DNA of 64,000 bases from Eisenibacter elegans DSM 3317 (GCF_000430505.1 NZ_AUMD01000012.1:124001-188000); one strand, 5' to 3'; counted from the first letter of the stretch, positions 53,392 through 62,376 are shown. The notes: generated by a model from the sequence alone, not told the origin. Program-made: numbers and translations.

Positions 53392-53578
53392 ATGTCAAGA
53401 ATGGGGAAGATAGTGGGTGTTCTCAGTGGAATGGAGGGGTAAAAATGCGCTGTTGGTGTTTCTTCAAATAGTAAAGAAACAAAAAACAGGCGTTGAGCAC
53501 AACAAAATTCGCTGATTTACTGGTTTTCCCCTGCTTTCAGCAGGTTTCGCCTCCTTTCTTCTGTGTTGGGGTGGCAAT

Positions 53579-54619
53579 CTATACTTGATAAGGTCGGTGC
53601 TGTATGCGTTCATCAAACCCACCTAGCGCATTGGTACGCACAGCGGGCAGGCGCATAAACTCGTGTGGGAAGCCGAGGTCTATGGCGCTTATTTCGTCGA
53701 GTGTTTGGAGCTGTTCGTCGGAGAGCTGTACGGTCAATACACCTAGGTTATCGTGAAGTTGGTCGAGCGTGCGCGCTCCTATGATGGGAATCATCATAGG
53801 ATGTTTGGCGCGTATCCACGCCAGTGCTACTTGGGCGGAGGTGGCATCTAGTGTGGTAGCGATTTCGCTTACTTTACGGGCAATGGCTAGGTTTTGTGGC
53901 TTGTTAAATTTCAAGCTTTTTTCTGACAACCTCACCCCCTGTATCATTCCTTGGTTGTACTTGCCCGTCAGTAGTCCTGCGCCTAGCGGCGACCAGGGCG
54001 TGATACTCATCCCAAAGTGGGCGGCCATCGGCAGGAGGTCGCGCTCAGGAGTCCGCTCAATTAGGCTATATTCGATTTGTAGGCCCACAAAACTGCTCCA
54101 TCCGCGCAGCTCCGCAATGGCATTGCCTTTGGCCACAATCCAAGCAGGGGTATCTGAGATGCCGATATAGTGTACCTTGCCGCTGCGCACAAGGTCGTCC
54201 ATCCCGCGTAATACTTCTTCGATGGGAGTGGTATTGTCCCAAATATGTAGCCAAAGCAAGTCGATATAGTCTGTGTTGAGCCTTCGGAGGCTGTTTTCTA
54301 CCGAACGCATCATATTCTTACGGTGATTGCCAGAGGCGTTCACATCTTCGAGGCTGTCATAAAGTCCATATTTGGTAGCGATGACAAAGGCATCGCGCCT
54401 GTCGGCAACAAACTCGCCCAACCACCGCTCGCTTGTTCCTTCGGTATATCGGTTGGCCGTATCTAGGAAATTACCTCCGGCAGCGACAAAAGCATCAAAT
54501 AGCCGTTGGCTTTCGGCCTTGTCAGCGCCGGTTCCCCATTCTTGCCCGAAGGTCATCGTTCCCAAACAAAGTTCGGATACCCGCAGGCCTGTTTTTCCAA
54601 AAAGCTTGTACTGCATCAT
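53579..54619 (-). CDS. Aldo/keto reductase
   Basis: 346 residues, (beta/alpha)8 barrel of the AKR family, YajO/potassium-channel-beta-like branch. Opening KLFGKTGLRVSELCLGTMTF; the catalytic Asp/Tyr lie in FLDTANRYTEGTSE, Lys in VIATKYGLYD and His in LLWLHIWDNTTP. The NADP site is in the C-terminal half (PIIGARTLDQLHDNL). The natural substrate is unknown. Two ATGs (54619 and 54616) are possible. It is monocistronic, between the M1 peptidase and CHASE2 genes. Confidence 0.92.
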   Translation of the reverse strand: MMQYKLFGKTGLRVSELCLGTMTFGQEWGTGADKAESQRLFDAFVAAGGNFLDTANRYTEGTSERWLGEFVADRRDAFVIATKYGLYDSLEDVNASGNHRKNMMRSVENSLRRLNTDYIDLLWLHIWDNTTPIEEVLRGMDDLVRSGKVHYIGISDTPAWIVAKGNAIAELRGWSSFVGLQIEYSLIERTPERDLLPMAAHFGMSITPWSPLGAGLLTGKYNQGMIQGVRLSEKSLKFNKPQNLAIARKVSEIATTLDATSAQVALAWIRAKHPMMIPIIGARTLDQLHDNLGVLTVQLSDEQLQTLDEISAIDLGFPHEFMRLPAVRTNALGGFDERIQHRPYQV

Positions 54620-54723
54620 TGTTGGTGGTGGTTATAAATGGCGTAGTATGTTATCTTATCCCTTGAAATATTGGCAACCAGTGGGTATATCGCCCATTTT
54701 TGCGCGATTAGTTGCCATTTTTG

Positions 54724-56052
54724 TCATCGTGTAGGTGGCGCGTTAGACGTGGTCGAAACTGCGGAAGATTTCCCCGGGGCAGTAGGACTTGCTTCGGTTT
54801 TCTTTTTCAACCCGCTGCGTTCGAGCACTTTGTCTACAATACCAAAGTAAATTTCTATCAGAAACCCTGCGATGAAGATACTCAAAATAGTGATGCCAAT
54901 ATCTATACGGAGGCGGTACCAATCAAACATCAGCACTACGACTGTCAGGAATAGCAGGGAGAGCGCCAACTGGAGCACCACCGCTACAGCATCAAACCAA
55001 AAATCAAGCTTCCGATATACTACCGACAGCAGGGCTACCGTAAAATAACAAAAGCCAAAAGCTATCAAATAGTTTACCCAAGCAGGCATTTCGTTGATAT
55101 ATTCTTCTGCCAAAATCATGGAAACGATGTTGGCGTGTACCACGACTCCATACATATCCGGTGAGCCCCTGCCCAGATAATCCATATTGAGTGGCGTAAA
55201 TAGCCGGTCGATGTAAGAGATTTCACCCAAATGAGGCCCCATATATCCCAACAAAATCGCCTTGCCTTTGAGGAAGCTTAGGTCGGCTTCGGGGTCAAAA
55301 ACATTACTGATATCCAAGACATAAAACTTATCTTGATTACCTCTGAAATTGACAAACTCGTGGTCATTGTTGCGAGCCAAGAAACGCTTTACCTTCTCTG
55401 GGGCAATATGGTTGGCTACTTGTACGGCAAAGGCCAGCTCAGAACGATAAGTATCTTTTGAGGTTTTTACTTTTTCTTGTGGGCTGAAGGCGCGCACGGT
55501 TACAAACTCTCCTTTGTCGCCGGTTGTAATGAGGTTGACAAAGCCCGTAGTGGCCTGCCCCATAAACAAAGGGTGTGAGGCTTCGAGGCTGTCATAGCGT
55601 TTGGCTTTTTGTTTGAAGTGACTTTCGGGCAACTCACTGGCCATCACCAGATGCTCTATTTGTGCCAAGCTCATTGCCAAAGCACCGTCCCAGGCCGCAC
55701 GTTCTTCATCTTGGTGCAGCTGCCTGAAAAACGCATCTATCCCAATCACTGCCGGTGACTGGGCTTGCAAAATCTCCAACATCTCGGCAACCTCACCTCG
55801 ATGTAGTGTGCCAATATTGACTACTACCACATTGGTATCAGCAGTAGTTTCTTTTTTGAAATGTGAGAACACCAAGTCTGTCAGGTCAAACGTCTCAAAA
55901 GCATTCTGAATCGGATTGAGAAACTCTAACTTGAGCGGAATATTGGCAATCACAAGGATAGACAAAAACACAAAAACCGACAACAGCAGATTGTTCAATA
56001 CTCGGTTCAGCCATCCTTGGCGATGTTGGGTAGGCGCAGGACTATCTGTCAT
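54724..56052 (-). CDS. CHASE2-domain membrane protein without output domain
   Basis: 442 residues. One membrane helix at about 22-38 is followed by an extracytoplasmic CHASE2 sensory domain (about 45-315: VVVVNIGTLHRGEVAEMLEI, PAVIGIDAFFRQLHQD, GKAILLGYMGPHLGE). Three membrane helices come next (about 320-342, 350-373 and 380-400), then a short Lys/Pro-rich tail. CHASE2 normally feeds a kinase or cyclase in the same chain; here the protein stops after the membrane. It may signal through a partner. ATG at 56052; diverges from the DUF4197 gene. Confidence 0.88.
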   Translation of the reverse strand: MTDSPAPTQHRQGWLNRVLNNLLLSVFVFLSILVIANIPLKLEFLNPIQNAFETFDLTDLVFSHFKKETTADTNVVVVNIGTLHRGEVAEMLEILQAQSPAVIGIDAFFRQLHQDEERAAWDGALAMSLAQIEHLVMASELPESHFKQKAKRYDSLEASHPLFMGQATTGFVNLITTGDKGEFVTVRAFSPQEKVKTSKDTYRSELAFAVQVANHIAPEKVKRFLARNNDHEFVNFRGNQDKFYVLDISNVFDPEADLSFLKGKAILLGYMGPHLGEISYIDRLFTPLNMDYLGRGSPDMYGVVVHANIVSMILAEEYINEMPAWVNYLIAFGFCYFTVALLSVVYRKLDFWFDAVAVVLQLALSLLFLTVVVLMFDWYRLRIDIGITILSIFIAGFLIEIYFGIVDKVLERSGLKKKTEASPTAPGKSSAVSTTSNAPPTR

Positions 56053-56179
56053 AAAGCAATTGGGGTTTAGTAGTATTAAGTAAAGCTACAAAAAATATGC
56101 TGCTTTGGCCAGACATTTGCCCAAGGATGTATTTTGGGGCGATGTAGGCTATACACGCCCGATTGTAAATGTTAGTTTT

Positions 56180-56208
56180 TTTGTTTTGAGTCAAATTATG
56201 TACCTTTA
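56180..56208 (+). promoter_or_regulatory. Possible promoter of the DUF4197 gene
   Basis: TTTG (56180-56183) and TACCTTTA (56201-56208), spacer 17 bp. The -7 element has one mismatch and the spacing is short, so this is tentative. Confidence 0.35.
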
Positions 56209-56265
56209 CTCATACACAGGGCAAATGCCTGTGTGCTCTATTTACCCCCTAAATACCTAATACCG

Positions 56266-57024
56266 ATGAACAAACAATGGTACTATCGTTTGGTGCTGGC
56301 GTGTCTGTTGCCCCTCACCCTTAGCTCTTGTGCCTCTATGGGCAGTTTCATTTCTACCTCAGGAATGCTTTCTCAACCCCTGACAGATGGCGAGATAGGC
56401 TCCGGCCTCAAAGAGGCGCTTAATGTGGGTATCCGCAATGGTGTACAAGACTTGATTCGTACAGATGGGTACTTCGCCAACGAAGCTATCAAGATATTAC
56501 TCCCTCCCGAAGCCCAAAAAGTGCAAAATATCATCACGCAGTATATCCCCGGTGGCCAGAACCTTATCAATGAGGCGGTATTGAAGATGAACCGCGCCGC
56601 CGAAGATGCTGCTCAGGAGGCGCTGCCCATCTTTGCCGACGCTATCACGAGCATGAGTATTCAGGACGCTCGCGGCATCCTTTTTGGAGAGCGCAACGCC
56701 GCCACAGCATATCTCCGCAGCCGTACATACGACAACCTGCGCGGCCAATATGCTCCCAAAATCAATAACTCTCTCAGCAGTGTAGGCGCTACACAAGCGT
56801 GGGAGGCACTCACAACTCCTTACAACAAATTTGCAAACTCTGCCGCCGCCCGTCTCATCGATGGGGTAAGCCCTGTCAATTCAGATTTGGGCGCTTATGT
56901 AACAGAACGCGCCCTTGATGGCTTGTTTTTCAAAGTACAACAAGAAGAGGATAAAATCCGCACCAATGTCAATGCCCGAGTGAGCGACCTGCTTCGCCGC
57001 GTATTTGGCGAATTGGATAAATAA
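56266..57024 (+). CDS. DUF4197 lipoprotein
   Basis: 252 residues. Signal LVLACLLPLTLSSC is a lipobox with the acylated Cys about residue 23. The mature domain matches DUF4197: LTDGEIGSGLKEALNVGIRN, QNLINEAVLKMNRAAEDAA, DARGILFGERNAATAYLRS and DLGAYVTERALDGLFFKVQ. It is mostly helical and of unknown function, often seen in Bacteroidota and Proteobacteria envelopes. ATG at 56266. A perfect 10-bp hairpin (GTCGCCTGTG / CACAGGCGAC, 57037-57060) lies just after the stop; the aminotransferase gene follows in the same direction. Confidence 0.9.
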   Translation: MNKQWYYRLVLACLLPLTLSSCASMGSFISTSGMLSQPLTDGEIGSGLKEALNVGIRNGVQDLIRTDGYFANEAIKILLPPEAQKVQNIITQYIPGGQNLINEAVLKMNRAAEDAAQEALPIFADAITSMSIQDARGILFGERNAATAYLRSRTYDNLRGQYAPKINNSLSSVGATQAWEALTTPYNKFANSAAARLIDGVSPVNSDLGAYVTERALDGLFFKVQQEEDKIRTNVNARVSDLLRRVFGELDK

Positions 57025-57036
57025 AGATGTACTTTG

Positions 57037-57060
57037 GTCGCCTGTGAAGCCACAGGCGAC
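57037..57060. terminator. Perfect 10-bp intercistronic hairpin
   Basis: GTCGCCTGTG / CACAGGCGAC with a 4-nt loop, 12 bp after the DUF4197 stop. No T-tract, so it may set relative expression of the two genes rather than terminate. Confidence 0.4.
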
Positions 57061-57126
57061 ACCTCAACCGCTTTCTTGCCAATAGCCGTACGTATCGCTA
57101 TCGATTCCCTCTATACCCATAGGCCT

Positions 57127-57981
57127 ATGTCCCAACGTTATCATTACCTTAACGGCGCTGTGCTTCCCGCTGAGACCGCCTCGCTCTATCTCAACGACCT
57201 TGGTATCTTGCGTGGTTATGCAATCTTTGATTATTTCCGAACCTATGGTCGCCACCCTTTTCGGATGGAAGATTACTTAGCGCGTTTTGAGCGTTCGGCT
57301 GCCGCCCTCGACCTAAGCCTGCCTATCAGCCCTGCCGAAATTGCAGAGCAGGTCGAAGAATTGATTTTTATGAAACAATGGCAACCTGGCGCTTCTTGTG
57401 GTTTTAGGCTGTTGTTGACAGGGGGATATAGCGACAATGCGCTCCAATCGCTTGCGCCGAATTTGGCAATACTTACAGAAGATTTTAACCCCCCTCCGGT
57501 CAGCTATTATCAAGAGGGGATTCACGTGTTGCTCAAAGACTTTCAGCGAGACCTGCCCGAAATCAAAAGCACCAATTACCTCCGTGCGCTACAGTGGTAC
57601 AAAGAACTGCCCGCACGCCAAGCCCAAGACCTGCTCTATCACCATCAAGGGTTGCTGAGTGAGTGTTCGCGCAGTAATTTTTTTGCTGTTGTTGAGGGGA
57701 AACTCATTACACCAAAATCCGGTATTTTGTATGGCATCACCCGAAAGGTAGCCCTAGAGCTAGCCCAAGACTTGATGGAGGTAGTAGAGGCTGATTTGAG
57801 CTTAGAAGACTTGGCGCGTGCTACAGAGGCGTTTACTACGGGTACTTCCAAGCAAGTCGTCCCGATTGTCCGTATAGACGATAAGCCGGTGGGCAATGGC
57901 CGACCCGGCCCAAAAACACGTCAGCTGATGGCGGCATTTGATGCATTGGTGTCCCCATTGCAAAAAAAACATACTCAATAG
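57127..57981 (+). CDS. Class IV PLP aminotransferase
   Basis: 284 residues of the branched-chain/D-amino-acid/ADC-lyase fold type. N-terminus YLNGAVLPAETASLYLNDLG, RGYAIFDYFRTYG, the PLP-binding Lys in EIKSTNYLRALQWYKELPA, and the catalytic region LLSECSRSNFFAVVEGKL with ITRKVALELA. Which member it is (branched-chain, D-alanine or aminodeoxychorismate lyase) cannot be decided by eye. ATG at 57127. The stop is 10 bp from that of the convergent DUF2461 gene. Confidence 0.88.
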   Translation: MSQRYHYLNGAVLPAETASLYLNDLGILRGYAIFDYFRTYGRHPFRMEDYLARFERSAAALDLSLPISPAEIAEQVEELIFMKQWQPGASCGFRLLLTGGYSDNALQSLAPNLAILTEDFNPPPVSYYQEGIHVLLKDFQRDLPEIKSTNYLRALQWYKELPARQAQDLLYHHQGLLSECSRSNFFAVVEGKLITPKSGILYGITRKVALELAQDLMEVVEADLSLEDLARATEAFTTGTSKQVVPIVRIDDKPVGNGRPGPKTRQLMAAFDALVSPLQKKHTQ

Positions 57982-57991
57982 AGACTGCCAA

Positions 57992-58678
57992 TTACCACTG
58001 TAGGTGTTCTAGTCCCTCGCCTGCGCGGTTGATGAAGCGGTTGAGTGGAGCCAGTGCCTTGCAAGCGTCTGCTACTGCAGGCAACCACTGCTCAGAGCCC
58101 AAGAGCGCATCTGATAGAGGGTAAGAAGCCAAGAAACTTTTCATCCGTAGCCACTCGATAGCCGGATTATTGGCCTCGTAGCCTTTGGGAGTGGTTTTGA
58201 GGCGTTCGCCTTCAAGACCCGAAAAATATTTTGCAAACATTGGTTCGTGGAGGATGGCCTCAAACTCTGCCAGATTGTAATCAATCTCTTCGCGTATGAC
58301 GCGCAAAAGTGGTGCGGGGGGCATATATACCCCTCCTGCCACAAAGCTTTGCCCACCCGGCTCTATGTGTAGATAGTAGCCGGCCAGGGCCGAACGCTTG
58401 CCATAGCCACTCACAAAAGCCCCCATATTGCGCTTATACGGTGATTTGTCCTTGCTAAAACGAATATCCCTGTTGATGCGGAAAGTACAGTTTTTGGCTT
58501 GTAACTCGCGCATCCGCACCGGCTCATCAAAGGCTGCGACAGCCTCTATAAAAGCAGTGATTTGGGTTTCAAAAATTTGTTTCGCTTTTTGATAACGTGC
58601 TTTGTTTTGCTCCATCCAATCACGGTGATTGTTGGCTTGGAGATCTGTCAAAAAATCGAGTACAGGGGCAAACGACAC
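57992..58678 (-). CDS. DUF2461 (TIGR02453-type) protein
   Basis: 228 residues. Typical stretches: FLTDLQANNHRDWMEQNKAR at the start, RINRDIRFSKDKSPYKRNMG, and HIEPGGQSFVAGGVYMPPAP. The family is widespread, soluble and of unknown function. No ATG is available; GTG at 58678 is used. It lies 37 bp downstream of the stand-alone cas6 on the same strand and could share its transcript. Confidence 0.88.
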   Translation of the reverse strand: MSFAPVLDFLTDLQANNHRDWMEQNKARYQKAKQIFETQITAFIEAVAAFDEPVRMRELQAKNCTFRINRDIRFSKDKSPYKRNMGAFVSGYGKRSALAGYYLHIEPGGQSFVAGGVYMPPAPLLRVIREEIDYNLAEFEAILHEPMFAKYFSGLEGERLKTTPKGYEANNPAIEWLRMKSFLASYPLSDALLGSEQWLPAVADACKALAPLNRFINRAGEGLEHLQW

Positions 58679-58715
58679 AGGTGTGAAAGTTAAGAGTAGC
58701 GTAAAATAAAGTCGA

Positions 58716-59516
58716 TTATTGCCAGTGGTATGGCTCTGTGCGCGCTACTGGGTCAGCATTGGCAATGTCTATCATCCCGAAACCCTTGTGTGTATACGCA
58801 CCTAGACCACGGATAAAGACAAACTGCTGTACTTCGGGCGCAGCGTGTAACACAAAAGGAAAGGTGTACCCGCGCACCTCATAACCTAGGGCTTGATCGT
58901 ATACTGTGTAGATACGGGCAAACTTCTTGTCGCTGCGCTTGGCTTTTTGGAGGTATTGCGCATCAGGGACAAGCTGAAACCGGAAAAACGAGGCCATCTG
59001 CTCAGAGGTAAACATCCCGGAGTTTTCCATTCGTATCATTGTCGTATCATACAGAATGTCCGAAAACTCATCGGTGTTGGGCAGAATAAACCGCTTGGCA
59101 GGGTCTTGCTCGCCAGACTCGGTGTGGGCTGGTGCCAATACTGTAGGCGAAATACAAACGTATTTGTTTTCTTCGCCCAGCTCGGGTAAGTGCTCGCGCT
59201 CCGTAAATTCCGGCGTTAGCTGCAAAGCCCCGATTTTTATTTTGGGAAAAGAGAACAAGCGCTGCAAAAATGCGCGTATAAAAGATTCCGAACTACTAGC
59301 CAACACCAAGGTTACCCGTGAGGAATAAAAGTGAAGCCCCGCCTTGCTAACCTTAGTCTGTCCTTTAAGCCCTGAGAAGTTGTAGTCTTCAAAATGCTCG
59401 TAGCGACGGTCTTCGGTTTGCGTAAGCTCCTGAATGAGGTCTGCCAGTAGATGTTGGTGATGAAAAGGCACATATGCCCCTCGATTCAACAGATTGAAAA
59501 TGATCCGTACCCTCAT
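58716..59516 (-). CDS. cas6: CRISPR endoribonuclease Cas6, stand-alone
   Basis: 266 residues. Cas6 cuts CRISPR precursor RNA inside the repeat. The Cas6 double-RRM layout is recognisable: N-terminal RVRIIFNLLNRGAYVPFHHQ continuing HLLADLIQE, and the C-terminal glycine-rich loop GLGAYTHKGFGMIDI (about 237-251). The N-terminal His cluster (about 19-22) is a candidate catalytic site. No CRISPR array and no other cas gene is present in the window, so the enzyme is either orphaned or acts in trans. ATG at 59516. Flanked by the DUF2461 gene and, divergently, the second DUF4846 gene. Confidence 0.85.
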   Translation of the reverse strand: MRVRIIFNLLNRGAYVPFHHQHLLADLIQELTQTEDRRYEHFEDYNFSGLKGQTKVSKAGLHFYSSRVTLVLASSSESFIRAFLQRLFSFPKIKIGALQLTPEFTEREHLPELGEENKYVCISPTVLAPAHTESGEQDPAKRFILPNTDEFSDILYDTTMIRMENSGMFTSEQMASFFRFQLVPDAQYLQKAKRSDKKFARIYTVYDQALGYEVRGYTFPFVLHAAPEVQQFVFIRGLGAYTHKGFGMIDIANADPVARTEPYHWQ

Positions 59517-59581
59517 CTTGCTGATTTATAATTGATAACAGTGAAAATATACAGAATATTAAAGTACAACAAAATAACGTT

Positions 59582-60565
59582 ATGAATTGTTTTTTGCAAC
59601 TTATCTTGATTCAAGCTAAAAAAATCAAATGTTTTGCTTGTTACTATTCCCTCACAAAACCTTGGGGGTTGAGGGTGGTGTTTTGGGGTGTTTCAGGTAT
59701 CTTGGTGTTACTTTTTGCCGAAAGATATATCTGTTCAGCAGCCTCTGCCAACGGCCTTTGTGAGACACAAAAGGATTTGACCAAAATGGGCAACGCTAAA
59801 GAAGGCAAAAGTATTGCTTTTTCAAGAGTAGAACAAATTCCGCTCCCAAAAAGTTACCAACGGGTGCAGGTTTTGTCCCAAAGTTTTGCGGCATACTTGC
59901 GACAGCTGCCCTTGCGCACAGCCGACAGCCGTGTCTATCTCTATGATGGCCGCCTCAAGCCCAACCAGTCAGCGCAGTATGCAGTGGTCGATTTGGATAT
60001 TGGCAAGCGTGATTTACAACAGTGTGCAGATGCTATCATACGTCTACAAGCGGAGTATTTGTATCAACAACAACGCTACCAAGAGATTGCTTTTCATTTT
60101 ACTTCGGGTGACTTGGCGCGTTATCAAGATTGGACAAAGGGGATGCGTCCTAAGGTAGATGGCTCGCGGGTACATTGGCAACAAAGCGCCCAGCCCAGCG
60201 AAGGTTATGCTGATTTTAGGCGTTACCTTGATATTGTTTTTGCTTATGCTGGCACTCGGTCTTTGGCCAAAGAGCTGAGCCCCATAACTGATGTAGAGAC
60301 CATACAAATCGGGGATGTATTCATCCAACCCGGCTCCCCCGGTCATGCGGTGTTGGTGGTGGATATGGCCATACATACCCAAACAGGCGCAAAAATCTTT
60401 TTGTTACTCCAGAGTTATATGCCTGCACAGGATATACACATTCTCAAAAATCCACAATCAACCAGCCTCAGCCCTTGGTATGGGCTGCCGGCTGTAGGGG
60501 GCAGTTTATATACTCCCGAATGGAAATTCAACACCAGCGATTTGCGCCGATGGCCAGTGCAGTAA
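59582..60565 (+). CDS. DUF4846 secreted protein (second paralogue)
   Basis: 327 residues, clearly paralogous to the 27722 protein. Shared landmarks: IPLPKSYQRV, LQQCADAIIRLQAEYLY (Cys148), IGDVFIQPGSPGHAVLVVD (His255, Asp261), and MPAQDIHILKNP followed by SLSPWYGLP. The N-terminus has a hydrophobic segment at about 30-46 after a basic stretch, so it is a membrane-anchored or secreted protein. The Cys-...-GHA order hints at a thiol hydrolase fold; unproven. It diverges from cas6 with a 65-bp gap. ATG at 59582; upstream promoter elements are not evident. Confidence 0.82.
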   Translation: MNCFLQLILIQAKKIKCFACYYSLTKPWGLRVVFWGVSGILVLLFAERYICSAASANGLCETQKDLTKMGNAKEGKSIAFSRVEQIPLPKSYQRVQVLSQSFAAYLRQLPLRTADSRVYLYDGRLKPNQSAQYAVVDLDIGKRDLQQCADAIIRLQAEYLYQQQRYQEIAFHFTSGDLARYQDWTKGMRPKVDGSRVHWQQSAQPSEGYADFRRYLDIVFAYAGTRSLAKELSPITDVETIQIGDVFIQPGSPGHAVLVVDMAIHTQTGAKIFLLLQSYMPAQDIHILKNPQSTSLSPWYGLPAVGGSLYTPEWKFNTSDLRRWPVQ

Positions 60566-60646
60566 GCGCCTGCTTTTCGTTGTTGGAACTATCCCAGAAG
60601 AGGGTTTGTATGAATATAAACTGTTGAAACCATAGACCGAAAACTT

Positions 60647-60865
60647 ATGCCCACCCTATATTTTCATACAACCATCAACTGCGCCAGCTGTGTGCGTGCG
60701 GTTACACCTGCCCTAGAGAAGCTAGCTCCGGCCACGTGGGCAGTAGACACCAACGAAGCCAACAAGCCCCTGACTGTCAAGGGTGAAAATGTCAGCGCCC
60801 AGCAAGTTGTGGATACCTTGGCCGCCGTTGGTTTTTCGGCCACCCTAGTACAAGAGGAAGCCTAG
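60647..60865 (+). CDS. Small heavy-metal-associated (HMA) domain protein
   Basis: 72 residues, the size of a single HMA domain. The metal site is NCASC (Cys12 and Cys15) in TLYFHTTINCASCVRAVTPA, and the rest fits the babbabb fold (LEKLAPATWAVDTNEANKPL, VDTLAAVGFSATLV). It may be a copper chaperone-like protein, but no copper ATPase is nearby and the CxxC-containing loop differs from the usual MxCxxC. ATG at 60647. It sits alone before radC (convergent). Confidence 0.8.
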   Translation: MPTLYFHTTINCASCVRAVTPALEKLAPATWAVDTNEANKPLTVKGENVSAQQVVDTLAAVGFSATLVQEEA

Positions 60866-60904
60866 CAGGGCCATACCCCTACTTTGTGACAGGCAAGCGC
60901 TTGG

Positions 60905-61606
60905 TTATAAAATGCCCTCATCGGCAAAGCTGAGGTAGCCGTTATTGGTAAAAATCAGATGGTCAAGTATTTGTATATCCAATACTTTGCCTCCCTCTTT
61001 TAGTTTGTGGGTGAGGGTTTTGTCTGCTTGGCTGGGCTTGAGGTTGCCCGAAGGATGATTGTGTACGAGGATAATCCCTGTGGCAAGCGCTTGTAGCGCG
61101 GGTTGGAATACCATCTTGGCATCTACCACTGTCCCGCTTACGCCTCCCGAGCTAATCCGGGTTTTTTGAATGACCACATTGGCGTTGTTGAGCAGGATGA
61201 TCCAAAACTGCTCATAGGGCAAGTCGAGCAGCTCTGCCTGCATTAGGTTGTATACATCAGCCGAAGAGCTGATGCGCGGGCGCTTGTGTGGCTCGGCGGC
61301 CTTACGCCTACGGCCTAGCTCTAGAGCCGCCATAATGGTGATGGCCTTGGCCTCTCCTATGCCTTTGAATTTTTGTAAATCCTTCATATTCAGCTGAGCC
61401 AAGTGGTGTAGGTCGTTGTTGGTGGCTTGCAAAATCTGCTTGGCCAACTCTACGGCGCTCATCGAGACTGTTCCGGAGCCAATCAGGATGGCAATCAGCT
61501 CTGCGTCTGATAGGGCTTCGCGGCCTTTGTCGCGGAGCTTCTCGCGTGGGCGGTCGTCTGCTGCCCAGTGGTTGATAGCGAGATATTTGGGGTTTTGTTC
61601 TTCCAT
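60905..61606 (-). CDS. radC: RadC-family JAB-domain protein
   Basis: 233 residues. N-terminal helix-hairpin-helix (DAELIAILIGSGT, LAQLNMKDLQKFKGIGEAKA) and a C-terminal JAB1/MPN metalloprotease-like domain with the motif HNHPSGNLKPSQADKTLT (His-x-His and Asp zinc ligands). Length is typical of UPF0758. The old link to DNA repair is doubtful; the role is unknown. ATG at 61606 (MEEQNPKYLAINHW); the two-codon extension is rejected. Confidence 0.93.
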   Translation of the reverse strand: MEEQNPKYLAINHWAADDRPREKLRDKGREALSDAELIAILIGSGTVSMSAVELAKQILQATNNDLHHLAQLNMKDLQKFKGIGEAKAITIMAALELGRRRKAAEPHKRPRISSSADVYNLMQAELLDLPYEQFWIILLNNANVVIQKTRISSGGVSGTVVDAKMVFQPALQALATGIILVHNHPSGNLKPSQADKTLTHKLKEGGKVLDIQILDHLIFTNNGYLSFADEGIL

Positions 61607-61703
61607 AGTCAAAGGATTTTTGACAGATGAAAATAGACCAAGAGTGAGTGGATTGAAGGTTTTATAGGGGCTGATTTGCTTGATGCCCCTGATTTTTCAG
61701 TGT

Positions 61704-61736
61704 TTTTCCCAAACTAGTATCACAAGGTTGGGAAAA
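61704..61736. terminator. Inverted repeat downstream of the DUF4199 gene
   Basis: TTTTCCCAA / TTGGGAAAA, 9 bp perfect, 15-nt loop, about 73 bp after the DUF4199 stop on the minus strand. Possible terminator; the T-run is part of the stem. Confidence 0.3.
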
Positions 61737-61808
61737 CGCTGAGGATATCGTGATGTATCTCCGGCGGCTTGTGCTTGTTTTTCCGAAGTTCCTAGAAGAG
61801 GTTATTTG

Positions 61809-62333
61809 CTAAAAAACTTTTTCAGGGTCATCTTTTTTGAGAATGGCTGTGATAATGACCGCAATGATGCCACCGAACAGCAGCCCTCCCAACACCCCGG
61901 TAACGGCCATTGTAGGGAGTGTCCATTTGCGCATCAAGGAGATGGTCGCATCAATTTCGGTATCGCTGATGTTTCCTCTTTCTTCTAATTGCTGCTGGGT
62001 TTGTTCAAAGATAAGGTCCAATGCTCCGGGGTCAATCACCCCAAAGTGTAACATCGTATAGGCCGTACTCAAAAACGATGAGATAAGCAAGGTAATAAAA
62101 GCCGTACTCATGCCTTGGCCAAAACTCATATAGCCATTGTTTTTCTTTTTGAAATCGCTCAATGCCCATACCAGTATCCCGATTGTAATCAAGATACCAA
62201 ACCAGCTGAGGGCAGAGTTAGTGCCTAGCTGTAGGCTTTGTAATAATAGAAACCAGACAACGGACAATACAGCCCCCAGAAGTCCGGCTTGCATACCGAC
62301 TTGCGTGCTTAAATTTTTGGGAGTTTCGCTCAT
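61809..62333 (-). CDS. DUF4199 membrane protein
   Basis: 174 residues with four hydrophobic segments (about 17-33, 42-57, 75-95 and 140-163). DUF4199 features: MQAGLLGAVLSVVWFLLL, GYMSFGQGMSTAFITLLISS, and the C-terminal GGLLFGGIIAVIITAILKKD. Function unknown; found mainly in Bacteroidota. ATG at 62333. A TATATTTG promoter element sits upstream at 62377-62384. Confidence 0.85.
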   Translation of the reverse strand: MSETPKNLSTQVGMQAGLLGAVLSVVWFLLLQSLQLGTNSALSWFGILITIGILVWALSDFKKKNNGYMSFGQGMSTAFITLLISSFLSTAYTMLHFGVIDPGALDLIFEQTQQQLEERGNISDTEIDATISLMRKWTLPTMAVTGVLGGLLFGGIIAVIITAILKKDDPEKVF

Positions 62334-62376
62334 AAGAGGTATAGTTTAAGGTGAAATAATATTGTTGATATTTGTA

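Noticed and set aside
59517-59581. CRISPR repeat or leader near cas6
   Set aside because: The 65-bp gap has no repeated unit; no array was seen anywhere in the window.
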